From: Notospermus geniculatus | Taxonomy: Eukaryota > Nemertea > Pilidiophora > Heteronemertea > Lineidae | Direction of reading: 5' to 3' | DNA: 64,000 bases | Assembly (NCBI GenBank): GCA_002633025.1 | Contig: NMRB01000061.1 | Location: forward strand, 602,186 to 666,185 | Shown: positions 54,201 through 61,860 of the stretch, piece by piece | How the letters are laid out: each line of letters begins with the position of its first letter | Position numbering within the stretch: the first letter of the stretch is position 1 | The notes under the pieces: generated by a model | Databases searched by the model: none | Seen by the model: the letters and a program-made list of their open reading frames with translations, nothing else | What the model was told of the DNA's origin: nothing | Translations under genes and position numbers: made by a program

Positions 54201-57200
54201 GCGGGGCATTGTGATTCCTGGCGTTGGTGGTGGTGGTCTCTTCTGGGACATGAATTGTTCCTGGCGTTGGTGCGATAGAGCATTCGTATCCTGGAGTCAC
54301 CGAATACTAAGATGGAACGTTCCACGTTGTATTTTGTGCTGCCGCTTCGTAAATCTGTTAAAGGATTTGTTGACCAAGTCGATTTGAACTAAATGGCTGA
54401 TGACATTAGACACTGGACGGACTTTGTCGCCAGGTTAACAATATTAAGGGGAAGGGAAATAGAGCTTGTTTGCGAAGCACTCACGGAAAGAAATGATTAG
54501 TGTGTAATAAGCAATATCAAAAAGTGCATGTATACATCCGTGTACTTTCATCTCCGTACTTTTTCATCAGAGGATATTATTTTGTGCATCACCATTTTGA
54601 AAATTGGACACAGTGTCCGTCGGTGTGTGTGTGTGGGGGGGGGGGGGTGGTAGGTAAAATCTTTCCAAATTCATTGGCACTTCCCGTTGCGAAACACCAA
54701 TTTATACTACTTCTTCTTAAGCTGAAAAACCGCGATATGGTTTGTTTTGGAAAATACAAGACATATTCTGGACCGGCTTTTTTCGTATACACATGTGATG
54801 AAAACATATTCATCATATCGCTGAGACCTTCCCTAATGGAATACACTTCATCATTACCACAAGTGGAGCAGGTCCCTGTTTGAGTTGGAATGAGTGTTTC
54901 ATACGGTCGCAATGACACTATATTGTTTCCTCGGGGCTACGCCTTGAGCACCATTGGCAATAGCTCGAGGGCAGAGTTTTTTACAAATGGTTCATGCAAG
55001 TACCTGCTTAATGCAAGAACACTGCAACAAGTCACTGAAATGATTGCTCGAACTGTCACCTCACATTATTGGGCACCGATTTTTATTCACAGGCAGCTGT
55101 AGCCCTGTTGGAAGTTAGATTTGAAGGCGAATTATGAGGTGAACGATACTCAGATAGAAAAAAACAGAAAAAAACAAACAGGACGAAAGCAGTGAATATT
55201 CTTCCATGGCAGGCGATCAACGACGCAGATGTTCTGAGACTATTGTCAGCTGGCGTGGCTGATTCATCAACAACCCACGTCAAATCGCACAAATGCCTAG
55301 AAACCGTGACTGATTTGATATTGCTCTGTGGCTAGTTTAAAGGTACTATAGACGAGTTGTAAATCATAGTTATAACCTTCCTTTTATGAGTAAGCTTCGG
55401 TAGGGTTTCAAGTTGTGCAGTGAACTGAGTACGATGATGACGTGCCAGTCGATTTCAGGCAACTGTTGCCACGTACCTATTGTTGATGGACACAAAACAG
55501 CAGAAGTACGTGAGCAGAAACTCAAGTATGTCCGGCTCGAAGGAGGGTGCTTAAAAATAGCTATCATGGGGCCATTTGTGTGCGCTACATGCACAAGCTA
55601 AAAACACATGGCTACGTGAAATACATACCAAGGGAAGTCACGTCACCTTAGACAACTACATGTATGAAGTTGCTCAGAAGCTTAATGTTTCATATATTCA
55701 TCCAGTGCCCGTAGAGCGATTATCCCAGGAGTCACCGACCTACGCGCCCGCAAGAGATACCAGGTTCTAAAGGGCCTGATGCATCTTCCTCGCTGTTCTT
55801 GGACTGCTATGTTGACCTCTGAGACAGACTTCGGCCTCCCAATGTTTATCCCAGTTCACAGCCGACCTGCCATTGTGATCAGTCCATTGGAGTTTTTCGT
55901 GTGCTTCATTTGAATTTTTGAGATGGTTGAATTCCCCCCCAACGGACATGACAAAATCAAAAGAAGAAAATTTAAAATTCCCTTCTGATAGGGATGTCAC
56001 ATTGATTGATGAGAAACCGTCCTGCCCCAGCTATTCTTTGACCGATTGAAATGAATTCGAATGCTTGTGATACCCACTGGACGGCGGGCCGTAGCTGTAA
56101 AAACAAAGTCACTTCGTCACATAACATCAGTTACGTGTACAGGTCAATGAACAAATTCTAAAGGATTTGACAAATGCCTGCCAATAACAGACACCGACAT
56201 GACCGAGTCGGGATGCGGGAGACATACTCTAAATCCTCAGATTTATGGGTACACATCGAATATTCAAGCCGACGGATAGACCACGCCCCCTCAATCACAC
56301 TATAAAATGGTTACGTATAGTTCTATTCAAAGGCATGGCCAATGGGCTAGTTCCGCGCACTACCACCATGGCAGAATGACGTCCGGCCGACTTCAGTATG
56401 ATCAATTTCAAGGTCTCCGCGTTCGATTACGATACGATCGGGTTGCAAATGACGGGTTTTGTGACTGTAACACAGCGGTCACAATAGGCCTTCTCGCCCA
56501 GTGGGATCAATTTCAAATCCAGACTACGTGTTGATTTCACAACCCGGCAAGCGACAGAGCGAAGTTCCTTCAGACATTCACAGAGAACCCAACCTTAGCC
56601 ATTCACGGTAAAGTCCCTTTGTAAAGACATGCATATGAAATAATTGGGCGATCACGCAAGGTTTTAATGAGGTGGACACTTGTACCCATAAATCTGAGGA
56701 TTTACAGTATCTGTATAATAAAGGACAAAGTTTCTGCGACTACAGCCCTGCTGATACGTGGGGGCAAAAACCTTGAGATAAGCAAGTTAATAAGAGTTTT
56801 CGTTCTCCACACTTGAAAGGAATCTATCATAAATTGCGGCCAACAGTACCAAGTCTTAATTATGTCCAAGCTTATTGCCCGGAAAACGACTATTACTCGG
56901 CAAATATTGTTAGAGTACAATGGGGATCGAAAGTACTCTTCGTGTTGCTGACGTCATGGCATGGATGACCAAGCGCCTCAGGCGACCAAATAGGAAATCG
57001 CCAACCTGCAACAAGAGTAAAGAATTGAACGTCATCTATACCTCGTATGTGCCGTAAGAGCAACGTGATTGGACATATCATAACCACCTTCCGCCTCCGG
57101 GGGCATGTTGAAATAGATGATGTCAGTTTGATTATCAGTGATCACCGAAGGGAGAAGGAAGTGTGATTGCTCGATTAAAAACGCGACATTCAGGTGTATT

Positions 57201-60200
57201 GTCAGACAGGAAAAGACGAAGGCTTGACAACATCCCAGACGTAACTCAAGACATGTCAAATAGCATTGTAGAGGGGTAAAAATGGAAAGCCCATAGCCAT
57301 AATTCGGTTCCTTTGACACATTGGTAAAGCAGGGATTGGGAGTATCCTTCGCTGGTACCCAACCAGAGAATACCAGAAGTTCCTAACGTTCGCTCCTTTC
57401 GTCACCGCATATAAACAGGTATGCCCTGACGGTGGGAGTGGTCATAAGAACTAAGTCACCTTAGGATGCTGGTACTTGTACAAAAATTTCGGTATCAACA
57501 TGATGCCAACAGGCACCTCAACTGTACCAAATAATCGATTAGTATTCGCTCTTTTCACAACCTGTCGCTTAACTTTTAACTTAAAAGCTACAAGTCTCCG
57601 TTCACAACATTAGACAACACTGCAGTTCAACTTTGGATGTAAGCAATTTAAATTAATAGTCCTCATTTCATCTTTAAAAAGTCCATCGCCCATTAAGTAA
57701 TACGGAGCCTGCCAACAAAATATGACGTGGTTGATGGAGATATTACGAACGATAACGATGCACAAAAGAACGATTACGTTACCTGACAAAGACCCGTTTC
57801 CATATGTCTCATTCATAACAAATTTTGACAAGGAAATGGAAGTCGTGTCGATCCATGTTCTAACATCGCCTCTAATGGCCAATTACGTGCGACCAATTTT
57901 AAGTACTGTGCAGCAAACCTCCTCGAAAGCGTGCATTATTCATATCTTTACTTGAAGTATCGTCAATGGAACAAAAATTCTTGTCAGGTTTCATTTCCTT
58001 CAATGTAACAATAACCTATTCCACAGAGTGTGAGCCTGAAAAGAAATCCGTCCTCTCGTTCGGCGACAATGTCATCAGAAAGTGTCGATGGCGAGCAACT
58101 CGAAACGGAGGTGGAATATAAACCGCTTAATAATTTACAGAACCGACGTTTGCAGGCCACGTTCCACCTACTACATCGTCAGGTGGCTGCACACGGCAAA
58201 ATCAGTACTGATCATCGACCTCTAATTGATAGGTACATGGAGTAGAAAGTTTAGATCGCCCCCTAAAAGGTAATACACTGACGTTAACGCTGTTTGATAA
58301 CTTAATGTGTTGAAATCAAATGAACGTGTAGCTTGTGCGATAGTGTTACAACAGTGGGAATGATCTCTTTAAACTCTATCAGATAGCTTCCACCACGTGC
58401 TACCGTCGAACGTGAAATTTCACGAGGGCTGCCATCTAACTGTCTTCAAAAGCAAGTGAAACTTATCATTTTGTTAAGCAATTGATTACTAAAAGTCCCA
58501 AGCAAATGTCACATAGGAGGAACCGGCGCATGGGGTGGGCAGTGGTGGGGTGCTAAAATGTCTTTACTTGAGAAAAGAATCAAAGTGGGAAGCTGACAGC
58601 TGGCGAACGGTGCTTCAGTTCCAGAGGTTTCCACCACCTGACACACAGTGTGCTTTCATCATACGGTGGTAGGTGAAAGTTGCACAACCACAACAGAACG
58701 ATTTAGGGGATAGATAACTTTTCGAACGATGCAAGGGACCTCGACATAAAAATGATGACACTATATGCCGTACTTGTTTGTAATAGCATCTGGTTAAGGA
58801 AGAGACGAAAGCAAATATTTACATGTATTGGGAATCGATGCCAGGGGTGCCTAATCCTACATCAGAGCTTAAACAGAATCCCTTTATATCGTCTGCGTTG
58901 AGGCCATATCCGCTGTATCAAGGCGATTACTAGGCTATATCAGATTCAGGCTTAGTTTAATGCCAGGTTCACGCGTTTAGGTTCCTTTGAGAGTAAACCC
59001 GTAATCTTTAGAAGGGAAGTATTCTATGCGTACCTTAATCGGTTGTCAAGCAGATCATCTAAAAGACATTTTTTCCAAAGCGACTGATCTAGTGTTTTTC
59101 TCATCAGCATTGCATTTGTTTCGATGCACTTTTTACAAGGAAATGTTAAACATCAACAAAGAACGATCTTTTCGGTATTCAAGTTCTCAACATTTTTGGC
59201 TCACCTGAGACCAGCTCACCTAATAAAGGCCATGTAGGCCTATGATATTACATGTAGATTTACGTCTCGAGCAGCGCTTTATTTAGTAACATATGTGACT
59301 TTCCATTGTGCTACCTCGCCTCCGAAGGGAGGACTCTGCGCAAGACACAAAGAGTCCCAGCAGTCCCAAAATTAACCAGTAAACGAAACAAGCTCCAAAA
59401 TTTGTTCTCAAAAGAGTTTTGTCCAATGGCTTTGAAAAGACGCCGCTTGTTGGTTCCAGAATCGGTTCATTAGACGTTAAGTTGAACGGTTGTTTTCATT
59501 GGATATCATAATGTGTTTCGTCACGCAGGTTGGTACGAGATTGGTCGATTGCCAACAATGGTACGTCCAAACGTTTGTCTTTCACACTTCCAAAGTTGCC
59601 AAATTACAAGTGACTGCAAAAAACACGAGAATTCAGGATGCTATATCGGACGCCTCATTGAAGAAAACTGCCATTTCACTACATAACAGTGACACTCTGG
59701 CAAGACCTTGGGGCAACATTTGCAATAAAAAGGCAGAAAGAAATCATGAGAAATTCGCCATGTGTCTTCTGTTTCCCATGTGCATTATTGAATCGCGATG
59801 CGGGCATTGGTAGTGAGAGAGGCATCATTGCAAGCCAATCGTCGATGTTAGTGACCAACAAAATCAATCTGAACAACCACTCTTCACCGACTAAATTTGA
59901 TGAACATCTGTTAAGGATCTATAGGCCTAGCTACCGCCTATGAGGCTAGTCATGCTACTAATAGGCCTACCAGTAGGCCTAGCCTATGTACCTGAATCCC
60001 TTACATGCCTTATCAGCTTCCTTCTGAAGTGACTCACTGCCACCTGTCTCGCCAGTGTGGTTGGTATGATAAATCAGTCCCCTTTCCACTGGACAATATC
60101 CTGATGATATGAAACTACGAAATCGATCCAACCCCCTCCCATGCAAGGTACATGACATATACATGTAGAGTGGCTTTCAGAAAAAGCTGGGTGTCCACAC

Positions 60201-60740
60201 TATGACATGAAAGTACCGGTATCGTAGAATTCAGTTGTAGCCATATGATAACCAAACCGAATCAGATGAACTGGACACCATTCAAGGAGACATTGTTCCA
60301 CACCTATCACAACAACTTTCATTTTGTAAGTGCAACAAAATGACTTGTTTCGATTTTGGGCCACACTTAACCCCACCCAGTTGGAACCAGCATATACGCG
60401 TTTAAATTCTTACCTTCACTGGAACACAAATCAGAACCAGCAACAGATCAGCCGACGCCAGGCTCGTCAAGAAGATATTGGTGACATTCTGCATCCTCCT
60501 GAACCTTACGATAGAAAATATGACCAAGCCATTCCCGATGACTCCGAAAAGGAATGTTATTCCATAGACAATTCCACTGGGAATGAGTTCGTCCATCGGA
60601 ATCGTCCCAAGCGATTCTTCCATATCGTATTCATAGTCCTGTTCGCTTTCTGAACCGTTCGAATAGTTACCGGAGAAGGGAACTTCATATTCGAGGGGAG
60701 GGAGACAGTCCAAAGAGAAAAAAGTTGCCTCGTCAATCAT
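2781..60740 (-). CDS. Class A neuropeptide-type G-protein-coupled receptor, whole gene (five coding exons)
   Basis: Five minus-strand exons join as 60740-60414, 20030-19909, 18107-17984, 4853-4651 and 3246-2781. Their lengths (327, 122, 124, 203 and 466 nt) sum to 1242 nt, in frame: 413 residues plus stop. The product is a seven-helix plasma-membrane receptor of the rhodopsin class. Visible hallmarks are GN in TM1, SLASAD in TM2, the TM3 cysteine (EFLCKAL), ERY in place of DRY, the ECL2 cysteine (FWCIK), CWGP in TM6 and NPVVYAF in TM7. The pattern is that of peptide receptors in the broad QRFP, trissin-like and cholecystokinin/orexin assemblage. The ligand cannot be assigned from sequence alone. 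Introns 1 to 4 are about 40.4, 1.8, 13.1 and 1.4 kb and are full of transposons. The exon 5 acceptor is the least certain boundary. Confidence 0.9.
3367..3479. repeat. Hairpin MITE in receptor intron 4
   Basis: The left arm caggagccatgttcccga through taacgatgtcgtta is matched by its reverse complement on the right, with few mismatches and a loop of about 20 bases. The arms are about 46 bp. It is non-coding and would fold into a long hairpin if transcribed within the pre-mRNA. Confidence 0.85.
3655..3842. repeat. Interspersed repeat (gcgcttccactaca family), copy 1, cut by an N
   Basis: The stretch gcgcttccactaca ... gccgggtttaataagtccgg ... gccacctgtagccgagcat reappears on the opposite strand at about 27500-27822, in one complete and one partial unit. 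The copy here runs into a single N at 3843, so its right end is lost. It looks like a non-autonomous element; no coding capacity is seen. Confidence 0.75.
4651..4853 (-). CDS. Receptor GPCR exon 4: ECL2 and TM5
   Basis: The acceptor is ccaacag|GTTGGACAC and the donor ACCAA|gtaagtac. It starts VGHTNPALADLNLFWCIKQW, including the ECL2 cysteine, continues SKIYEVYMLLLVLIIPLCIM as TM5 with its conserved Pro, and ends CRELWIVTTKRISMT plus two bases of a split codon. The frame used here is not the longest open frame at this spot, but it is the only one that encodes TM5 and joins exon 3 in phase 0. It is 203 nt. Confidence 0.92.
4854..9538. other. Receptor intron 3, proximal part
   Basis: Intronic DNA between exons 4 and 3. 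Open frames on both strands are short and match nothing I know. The only clear structure is the inverted repeat at 7331-7474, listed separately. Confidence 0.6.
7331..7474. repeat. Inverted-repeat MITE
   Basis: The left end aagcaaggttcattggcaca and the right end tgtgccaatgaaccttgctt are exact reverse complements, and the similarity continues inward (cggaattggtccgat versus atcggatccg). It is about 144 bp, has no coding capacity, and lies in receptor intron 3. Confidence 0.85.
9539..10708. repeat. Two-copy tandem duplication, 584-bp unit
   Basis: Unit 1 (9539-10122) begins atcactcggaataaactgta and ends gttcgtgctcaagtagaat. Unit 2 (10123-10708) repeats the whole stretch with scattered substitutions and small indels. 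The join is direct with no spacer. The open frame at 10178-10414 lies in unit 2; its counterpart in unit 1 is broken by substitutions, so it is not a gene. Confidence 0.93.
11031..11625. other. Assembly gap (595 N)
   Basis: An unbroken run of N preceded by a C-run. Its size may be an estimate. The long open frames predicted across it are artefacts of translating N. It is inside receptor intron 3, so no receptor exon is thought to be missing, since the frames join without it. Confidence 0.99.
11626..16621. other. Receptor intron 3, distal part; unrecognised
   Basis: No family is recognised. Between 11.6 and 13.7 kb there are short open stretches on the + strand, for instance at 11638-11976 and 13472-13741, separated by stops. 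They could be relics of a decayed transposon, but I see no reverse transcriptase, integrase or transposase motif. The remainder shows no structure I can name. Confidence 0.4.
16622..16935. mobile_element. Palindromic MITE (cacagaaaaa TIR family), copy 1
   Basis: Ends cacagaaaaaaaaatcaact and agttgattttttttt...ctgtg are inverted. The arms continue inward through gtctcactttagggacaaaa and tgaaacagaaaatatttcgg, so most of the 314-bp element is one long inverted repeat. Another copy in opposite orientation sits at 53659-53968. The short open frames inside are by-products of the repeat. Confidence 0.92.
17984..18107 (-). CDS. Receptor GPCR exon 3: ICL2 and TM4
   Basis: The acceptor is catttcttttcag|G and the donor GGACAG|gtatgg. 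After the split Arg codon it reads YYAILHPMKAKYTCTPSRAR then RVIILIWVLSLLLASPIIFG and Q. This completes E-R-Y, gives the ICL2 AILHP motif shared by peptide receptors, and supplies TM4 with its conserved Trp. It is 124 nt and leaves in phase 0. A MITE ends only 28 nt upstream of its acceptor. Confidence 0.93.
18136..18388. mobile_element. TIR MITE rich in GGTTCT/AGAACC motifs, copy 2, next to exon 3
   Basis: Starts cactcttagcc and ends ggctaagagtg, with TA on both sides (18134-18135 and 18389-18390) as the likely target duplication. It is the inverted counterpart of the element at 1544-1816. Its left end is 28 nt upstream, in transcript sense, of receptor exon 3. Confidence 0.9.
18531..19483. 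mobile_element. Complex inverted-repeat element with two in-place inverted modules
   Basis: Module a (18531 to about 18695, starting gcggatgtcaggtcacactg) is repeated inverted at about 19162-19333. Module b (about 18760-18910, containing gcgatggcacagaacaggcg) is repeated inverted at about 19336-19483. The order is a, b, spacer, a', b', not the nested order a, b, b', a' of a simple palindrome. The spacer contains further caggtc/gacctg motifs. No transposase frame is evident. It lies in receptor intron 2. Confidence 0.8.
19909..20030 (-). CDS. Receptor GPCR exon 2: ECL1 and TM3
   Basis: The acceptor is tttcatttcag|TTGGCC and the donor AAG|gtaagaat. The exon reads LAKFFMFTWEFGEFLCKALY then YLQNLSAICSVLTLTTMSVE, with a codon split at the end (AG|G, Arg). 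It carries the conserved Trp of ECL1, the TM3 cysteine that pairs with ECL2, and the start of the ERY motif. It is 122 nt, entering in phase 0 and leaving with two bases, exactly what exon 3 needs. Confidence 0.93.
20942..21135. repeat. Inverted-repeat MITE
   Basis: The left end aagcccaggtcacactgtgg is mirrored by ccacagtgtgacctgggctt at the right. The arms run on through cgcggggattcgcccgcct and atggtccatggaccat, which is itself palindromic. The arms are about 75 bp with a central loop. Confidence 0.9.
23835..23945. repeat. Hairpin repeat
   Basis: The left arm ccatattcataaaaccttgc and the right arm gcaaggttttatgaatatgg are perfect complements. The inner part tagcttagttg/caactaagccta continues with mismatches. 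It is about 111 bp and non-coding. Confidence 0.88.
26091..26351. mobile_element. TTAA-flanked non-autonomous element (piggyBac-type MITE)
   Basis: The ends agtgtttttcacattgaact and agttcaatgtgaaaaacact are perfect inverted repeats, continuing through ggccaaaggtacttggt. TTAA lies immediately outside each end (26087-26090 and 26352-26355), the target duplication typical of piggyBac elements. It is 261 bp and lacks a transposase. Confidence 0.87.
27500..27822. repeat. Interspersed repeat (gcgcttccactaca family), copy 2 with an internal tandem unit
   Basis: On the minus strand this matches 3655-3842. The part from ccgcacttaatagaaccgga to tgtagtggaagcgcaact occurs twice in a row (about 27592-27692 and 27717-27822), so this copy carries one complete and one partial unit. 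No coding capacity. Confidence 0.8.
28839..29496. repeat. Direct duplication, 287-bp units with 84-bp spacer
   Basis: 28839-29125 and 29210-29496 both start attccacttgagagttgaca and end actgacaatctctccagtaa, with only a few differences and equal length. The spacer (29126-29209) begins aggcccgtttacacatgcaa and contains several gcaac/gttgc motifs, like part of another small element. Confidence 0.92.
31575..31848. mobile_element. Inverted-repeat insertion present only in copy A
   Basis: The inverted halves are tttttacagaaattctctgc near the left and gcaggaattttctgtaaaat near the right. The right end tctaagagtgta matches the TIR of the element at 1544 and 18136. Copy B reads straight through at 42910-42930 (gcgatcatgtcataaagtaa), so this is an insertion or deletion difference between copies. 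Confidence 0.7.
32960..33063. repeat. Near-perfect palindromic hairpin, copy A
   Basis: Arms of about 41 bp, starting gcccgtatgcataaaggtgg and containing ggaataagcttattcc, surround a loop of about 20 bases. The same 104-bp hairpin is at 45866-45969 in copy B. It is non-coding and its arms show no mismatch by eye. Confidence 0.92.
33896..34155. mobile_element. TIR MITE inserted in copy A only
   Basis: Perfect 12-bp TIRs cactgttaaaaa and tttttaacagtg bound a 260-bp AT-rich interior with many acagt/actgt motifs. Copy B has the uninterrupted target gagctggttatgttttattg near 47053. The right side is followed by TA; the left TA expected for a TA-target element is missing. Confidence 0.85.
35622..35970. 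mobile_element. TIR element (agccctgattacac family), copy in block A
   Basis: The left end agccctgattacactacata and the right end caacaggtgtaaccgtagc are imperfect inverted repeats with shared aaaat-cccgg and tttttcc blocks inside. The matching element in block B is 48561-48940 and a truncated third one starts at 41494. The open frame at 35751-35963 is inside the element and is not judged a gene. Confidence 0.7.
40556..40850. repeat. Internal tandem duplication, about 149-bp unit, copy A only
   Basis: ttgccgcaatgcaaggcatt-type sequence occurs at about 40613 and again at about 40762, as does gattgggccgacc. Copy B (52950-53100) has a single unit. The 182-codon open frame across this spot in copy A is extended by the duplication and is not conserved in copy B, so I do not call it a gene. 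Confidence 0.8.
41494..41732. mobile_element. TIR element (agctgtggttacac family), truncated by an N
   Basis: Starts tagctgtggttacactacat, matching the end of the elements at 35622 and 48561, and carries cccgggcttttt and gcccgtgtcaagcccgggcc. It interrupts block A right after gactt; block B continues into unique sequence at the same point. The single N at 41733 cuts it off. Confidence 0.65.
41733..41733. other. Single-N contig join between the two large copies
   Basis: The base is N. Left of it is a truncated transposon end; right of it copy B starts abruptly at a point homologous to 30586. Similar single Ns are at 3843, 32831, 45097 and 49331, each with a break in homology. Confidence 0.95.
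42588..42835. mobile_element. TTAA-flanked element (piggyBac-type MITE) inserted in copy B only
   Basis: Ends agacaatgtatcacg and cgtgatacattacct are inverted repeats with two mismatches. TTAA is duplicated outside (42584-42587 and 42836-42839). Copy A keeps the unoccupied site tttcttaactag with one TTAA at 31503-31506. It is 248 bp with no transposase. Confidence 0.92.
43858..44578. repeat. Segment repeated at 45098-45767 (overlapping contig end)
   Basis: From tgatacagttagtgaagcaa to atccaataagaa this stretch is repeated after the N at 45097. The first version carries an extra stretch of about 55 bases (around 43979-44030) lacking in the second, so they are two alleles and not one sequence read twice. 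Confidence 0.88.
44579..45096 (-). mobile_element. Non-LTR retrotransposon (LINE) 3' fragment, 5' end lost at the N
   Basis: The minus-strand frame (to 44676) encodes the C-terminal part of a LINE polyprotein: RLRCSAHRLCIESGRWHKP, then a Cys-His knuckle CVVCNLNDLEDEFHVCLICP, then LRERWIPRYY and FRRREGLL. This is the region after the reverse transcriptase in Jockey/CR1-type and related elements. A short 3' region ends in an (AAAT)n tail (44583-44607 as attt on the + strand). The frame is still open where it meets the N at 45097, so truncation may be by assembly and not by retrotransposition. It is inserted at ccaataagaa; the second allele at about 45767 lacks it. Confidence 0.87.
45866..45969. 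repeat. Near-perfect palindromic hairpin, copy B
   Basis: The counterpart of 32960-33063, with the same 104-bp length and arms. Confidence 0.9.
46203..46323. mobile_element. Hairpin MITE, first of a pair, copy B only
   Basis: Starts gggccgtattctagaagctt and ends aagcttctagaatacggccc. The arms include taaggtcgacctta. Copy A has the empty site tcctattcatccagtctttc near 33280. Confidence 0.9.
46328..46448. mobile_element. Hairpin MITE, second of a pair, copy B only
   Basis: Starts ggggtcgtattttagaacgt and ends attctaaaatacggcccc, with internal ttaaggtcgaccttaa. It is a diverged relative of the element ending four bases earlier, in head-to-tail order. Confidence 0.9.
48561..48940. mobile_element. 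TIR element (agccgtggttacag family), copy in block B
   Basis: The allelic counterpart of 35622-35970, about 30 bases longer because it keeps an additional gaaaaacacgggtttttgaa-type palindrome in the interior. TIRs are as in block A. Confidence 0.7.
53659..53968. mobile_element. Palindromic MITE (cacagaaaaa TIR family), copy 2, inserted in block B only
   Basis: Same family as 16622-16935, in opposite orientation. It begins cacagaaaaaaaaatcaac and ends gttgattttttttctgtg, with TA immediately outside both ends (53657-53658 and 53969-53970). Block A shows the empty site cttccagtgtaagtattgaa near 41390-41405. Confidence 0.94.
54056..60413. other. Receptor intron 1, distal part; unrecognised
   Basis: Unique sequence next to exon 1. 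There is a GT/G-rich run at 54623-54650 and the inverted repeat at 56231-56704. Open frames at 54500-54883, 55413-55770, 58069-58245 and 59490-59943 (+) are short and unassigned. None has a clear splice context, though 55576-55770 and 58069-58245 have an exon-like amino-acid make-up. Confidence 0.45.
56231..56704. mobile_element. Possible TIR element of about 474 bp
   Basis: taaatcctcagatttatggg at the left and cccataaatctgaggattta at the right are exact reverse complements, with further partial pairing (gtaca/tgtac). The interior between them is unique and non-coding. Only the termini pair, unlike the hairpin MITEs elsewhere. Confidence 0.65.
60414..60740 (-). CDS. Receptor GPCR exon 1: extracellular N-terminus, TM1, TM2
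   Basis: The ATG at 60740 (MIDEATFF) is the first in-frame ATG after an upstream in-frame stop; the frame upstream offers only a TTG. The roughly 50-residue N-terminus has overlapping N-glycosylation sequons (NYSNGS) and an acidic tyrosine patch (EQDYEYDMEE), with no cleavable signal peptide obvious. TM1 follows (about residues 54-76, GVIGNGLVIF), then ICL1 RFRRMQNVTN and TM2 (FLTSLASADLLLVLICVP). The exon ends ...VPVK at a consensus donor, aag|gtaagaa, phase 0. Confidence 0.92.
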
Positions 60741-60753
60741 CGTAATACTGTAG

Positions 60754-60890
60754 GTGGAAACCGACAATTGTGAAGTTGAAATCGACAATTGAGTAAGATG
60801 AAATCAACAGTTAGTTGAAGTCAACAATGAATAACTTGAATTCAACACTGAAAGAGCTGAAATCAACGACGGCCAAATGGAAATCGACAA
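60754..60890. repeat. Degenerate 21-22 bp periodic array upstream of the receptor start
   Basis: A gaaatcRAC-type core occurs at 60756, 60778, 60800, 60817, 60838, 60859 and 60880: seven units spaced 22, 22, 17, 21, 21 and 21. The array begins about 14 bases upstream of the receptor ATG and would lie in the 5' untranslated region or proximal promoter. Confidence 0.75.
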
Positions 60891-61759
60891 CACTACAATG
60901 TTAAAAGTTTCCTCCATTTGGTATCGCATAGATCAAAACAATCCCGCACTTGTTTTGTTTGTAGATAAGATCGAGTCGAGTCCCAACGAATGCTACGAAA
61001 TTGATGCTGAGTAGGTGTTCAATACTGCACTGGTGGGATATTTGTTATTCGTGATTGTTTTAAGATTGAGAGCGCTGTCCTCCCGTCAGTCGGCGTTCTG
61101 AAACTTACGAAATGTAAAATTCGACGTCCATATCGTAATATAATATGGTCCGAAAGGACCTGGTCAACTGGATTTCAATGAAGAATATGCAACAAGTACC
61201 TCACAAATAAGATACATGAACGTGGTCTATAGTGAACATTCAGTTGTGTCTTCAAAAAGCATTATTTCCGTAACTGAAGTTAACTCATCACAAAACGAAG
61301 AGTATCCACGATTTTTCCACAAATCGACTCGAAATCGAGGTTTTTTATCCATTGATGAAGGCAAGAGTTGTCAGGAAAGCCACAGTCAAGCTGGACCAAA
61401 GAGTACAATTTCTCCTCCAGACGGCTTCTGGCTTTATGCAGGAGGTATCACATAGCTTTAATTAAACTCCAATTAATTCTCTCACACGAATACAACTTTG
61501 TACACTTTTCTCCCAGGCGCACCGAACATGTCCGTCCTTTCCCCGCGAACTCACGCAACTGGCGAAGCAGTTACCGCTACGACACCCTGTTCATCAGAGT
61601 TGCTCCCTCGCTGGATTCATCGCCCGATTCCGAGGCTCTGATTCCAAACCGATTGTTGTGGCCTCACTGGTGCTCGGTACCATCAACGCACAGAAATGGC
61701 AGCTGTCGGTGTTGGGGACTAGGATAAGGCGCTGCACGTGAGAGTAATTTCCTGTGAAT

Positions 61760-61860
61760 TGGCTCTCAATGGGCAATTCACCACTGTTTGTTTCTGGCGG
61801 CTTACGCCAAGACCAATGACACAAACAACTGCTCACAGTTGAGTTGCCCATTGAGAGCCA
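61760..61860. repeat. Hairpin repeat
   Basis: tggctctcaatgggcaa at the left pairs with ttgcccattgagagcca at the right, with weaker pairing inside (ccactgtttgt versus acaaacaactg). It is 101 bp. Confidence 0.82.

Noticed and set aside
58069-58245. Short + strand frame starting at an ATG, rich in charged residues
   Set aside because: No splice sites, homology or context to support it; left unassigned.
59490-59943. Overlapping + strand frames with Cys-rich CVFCFPC segment
   Set aside because: Faintly like a transposase-associated zinc finger, but too short and without supporting motifs.
60330-60653. 107-codon + strand frame over receptor exon 1
   Set aside because: Antisense shadow of the receptor exon, which has clear membrane segments and splice sites on the minus strand.
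60741-60788. Longer receptor N-terminus beginning at 60788
   Set aside because: The codon there is TTG, not ATG, and the stretch is part of the 21-22 bp repeat; the first ATG is at 60740.
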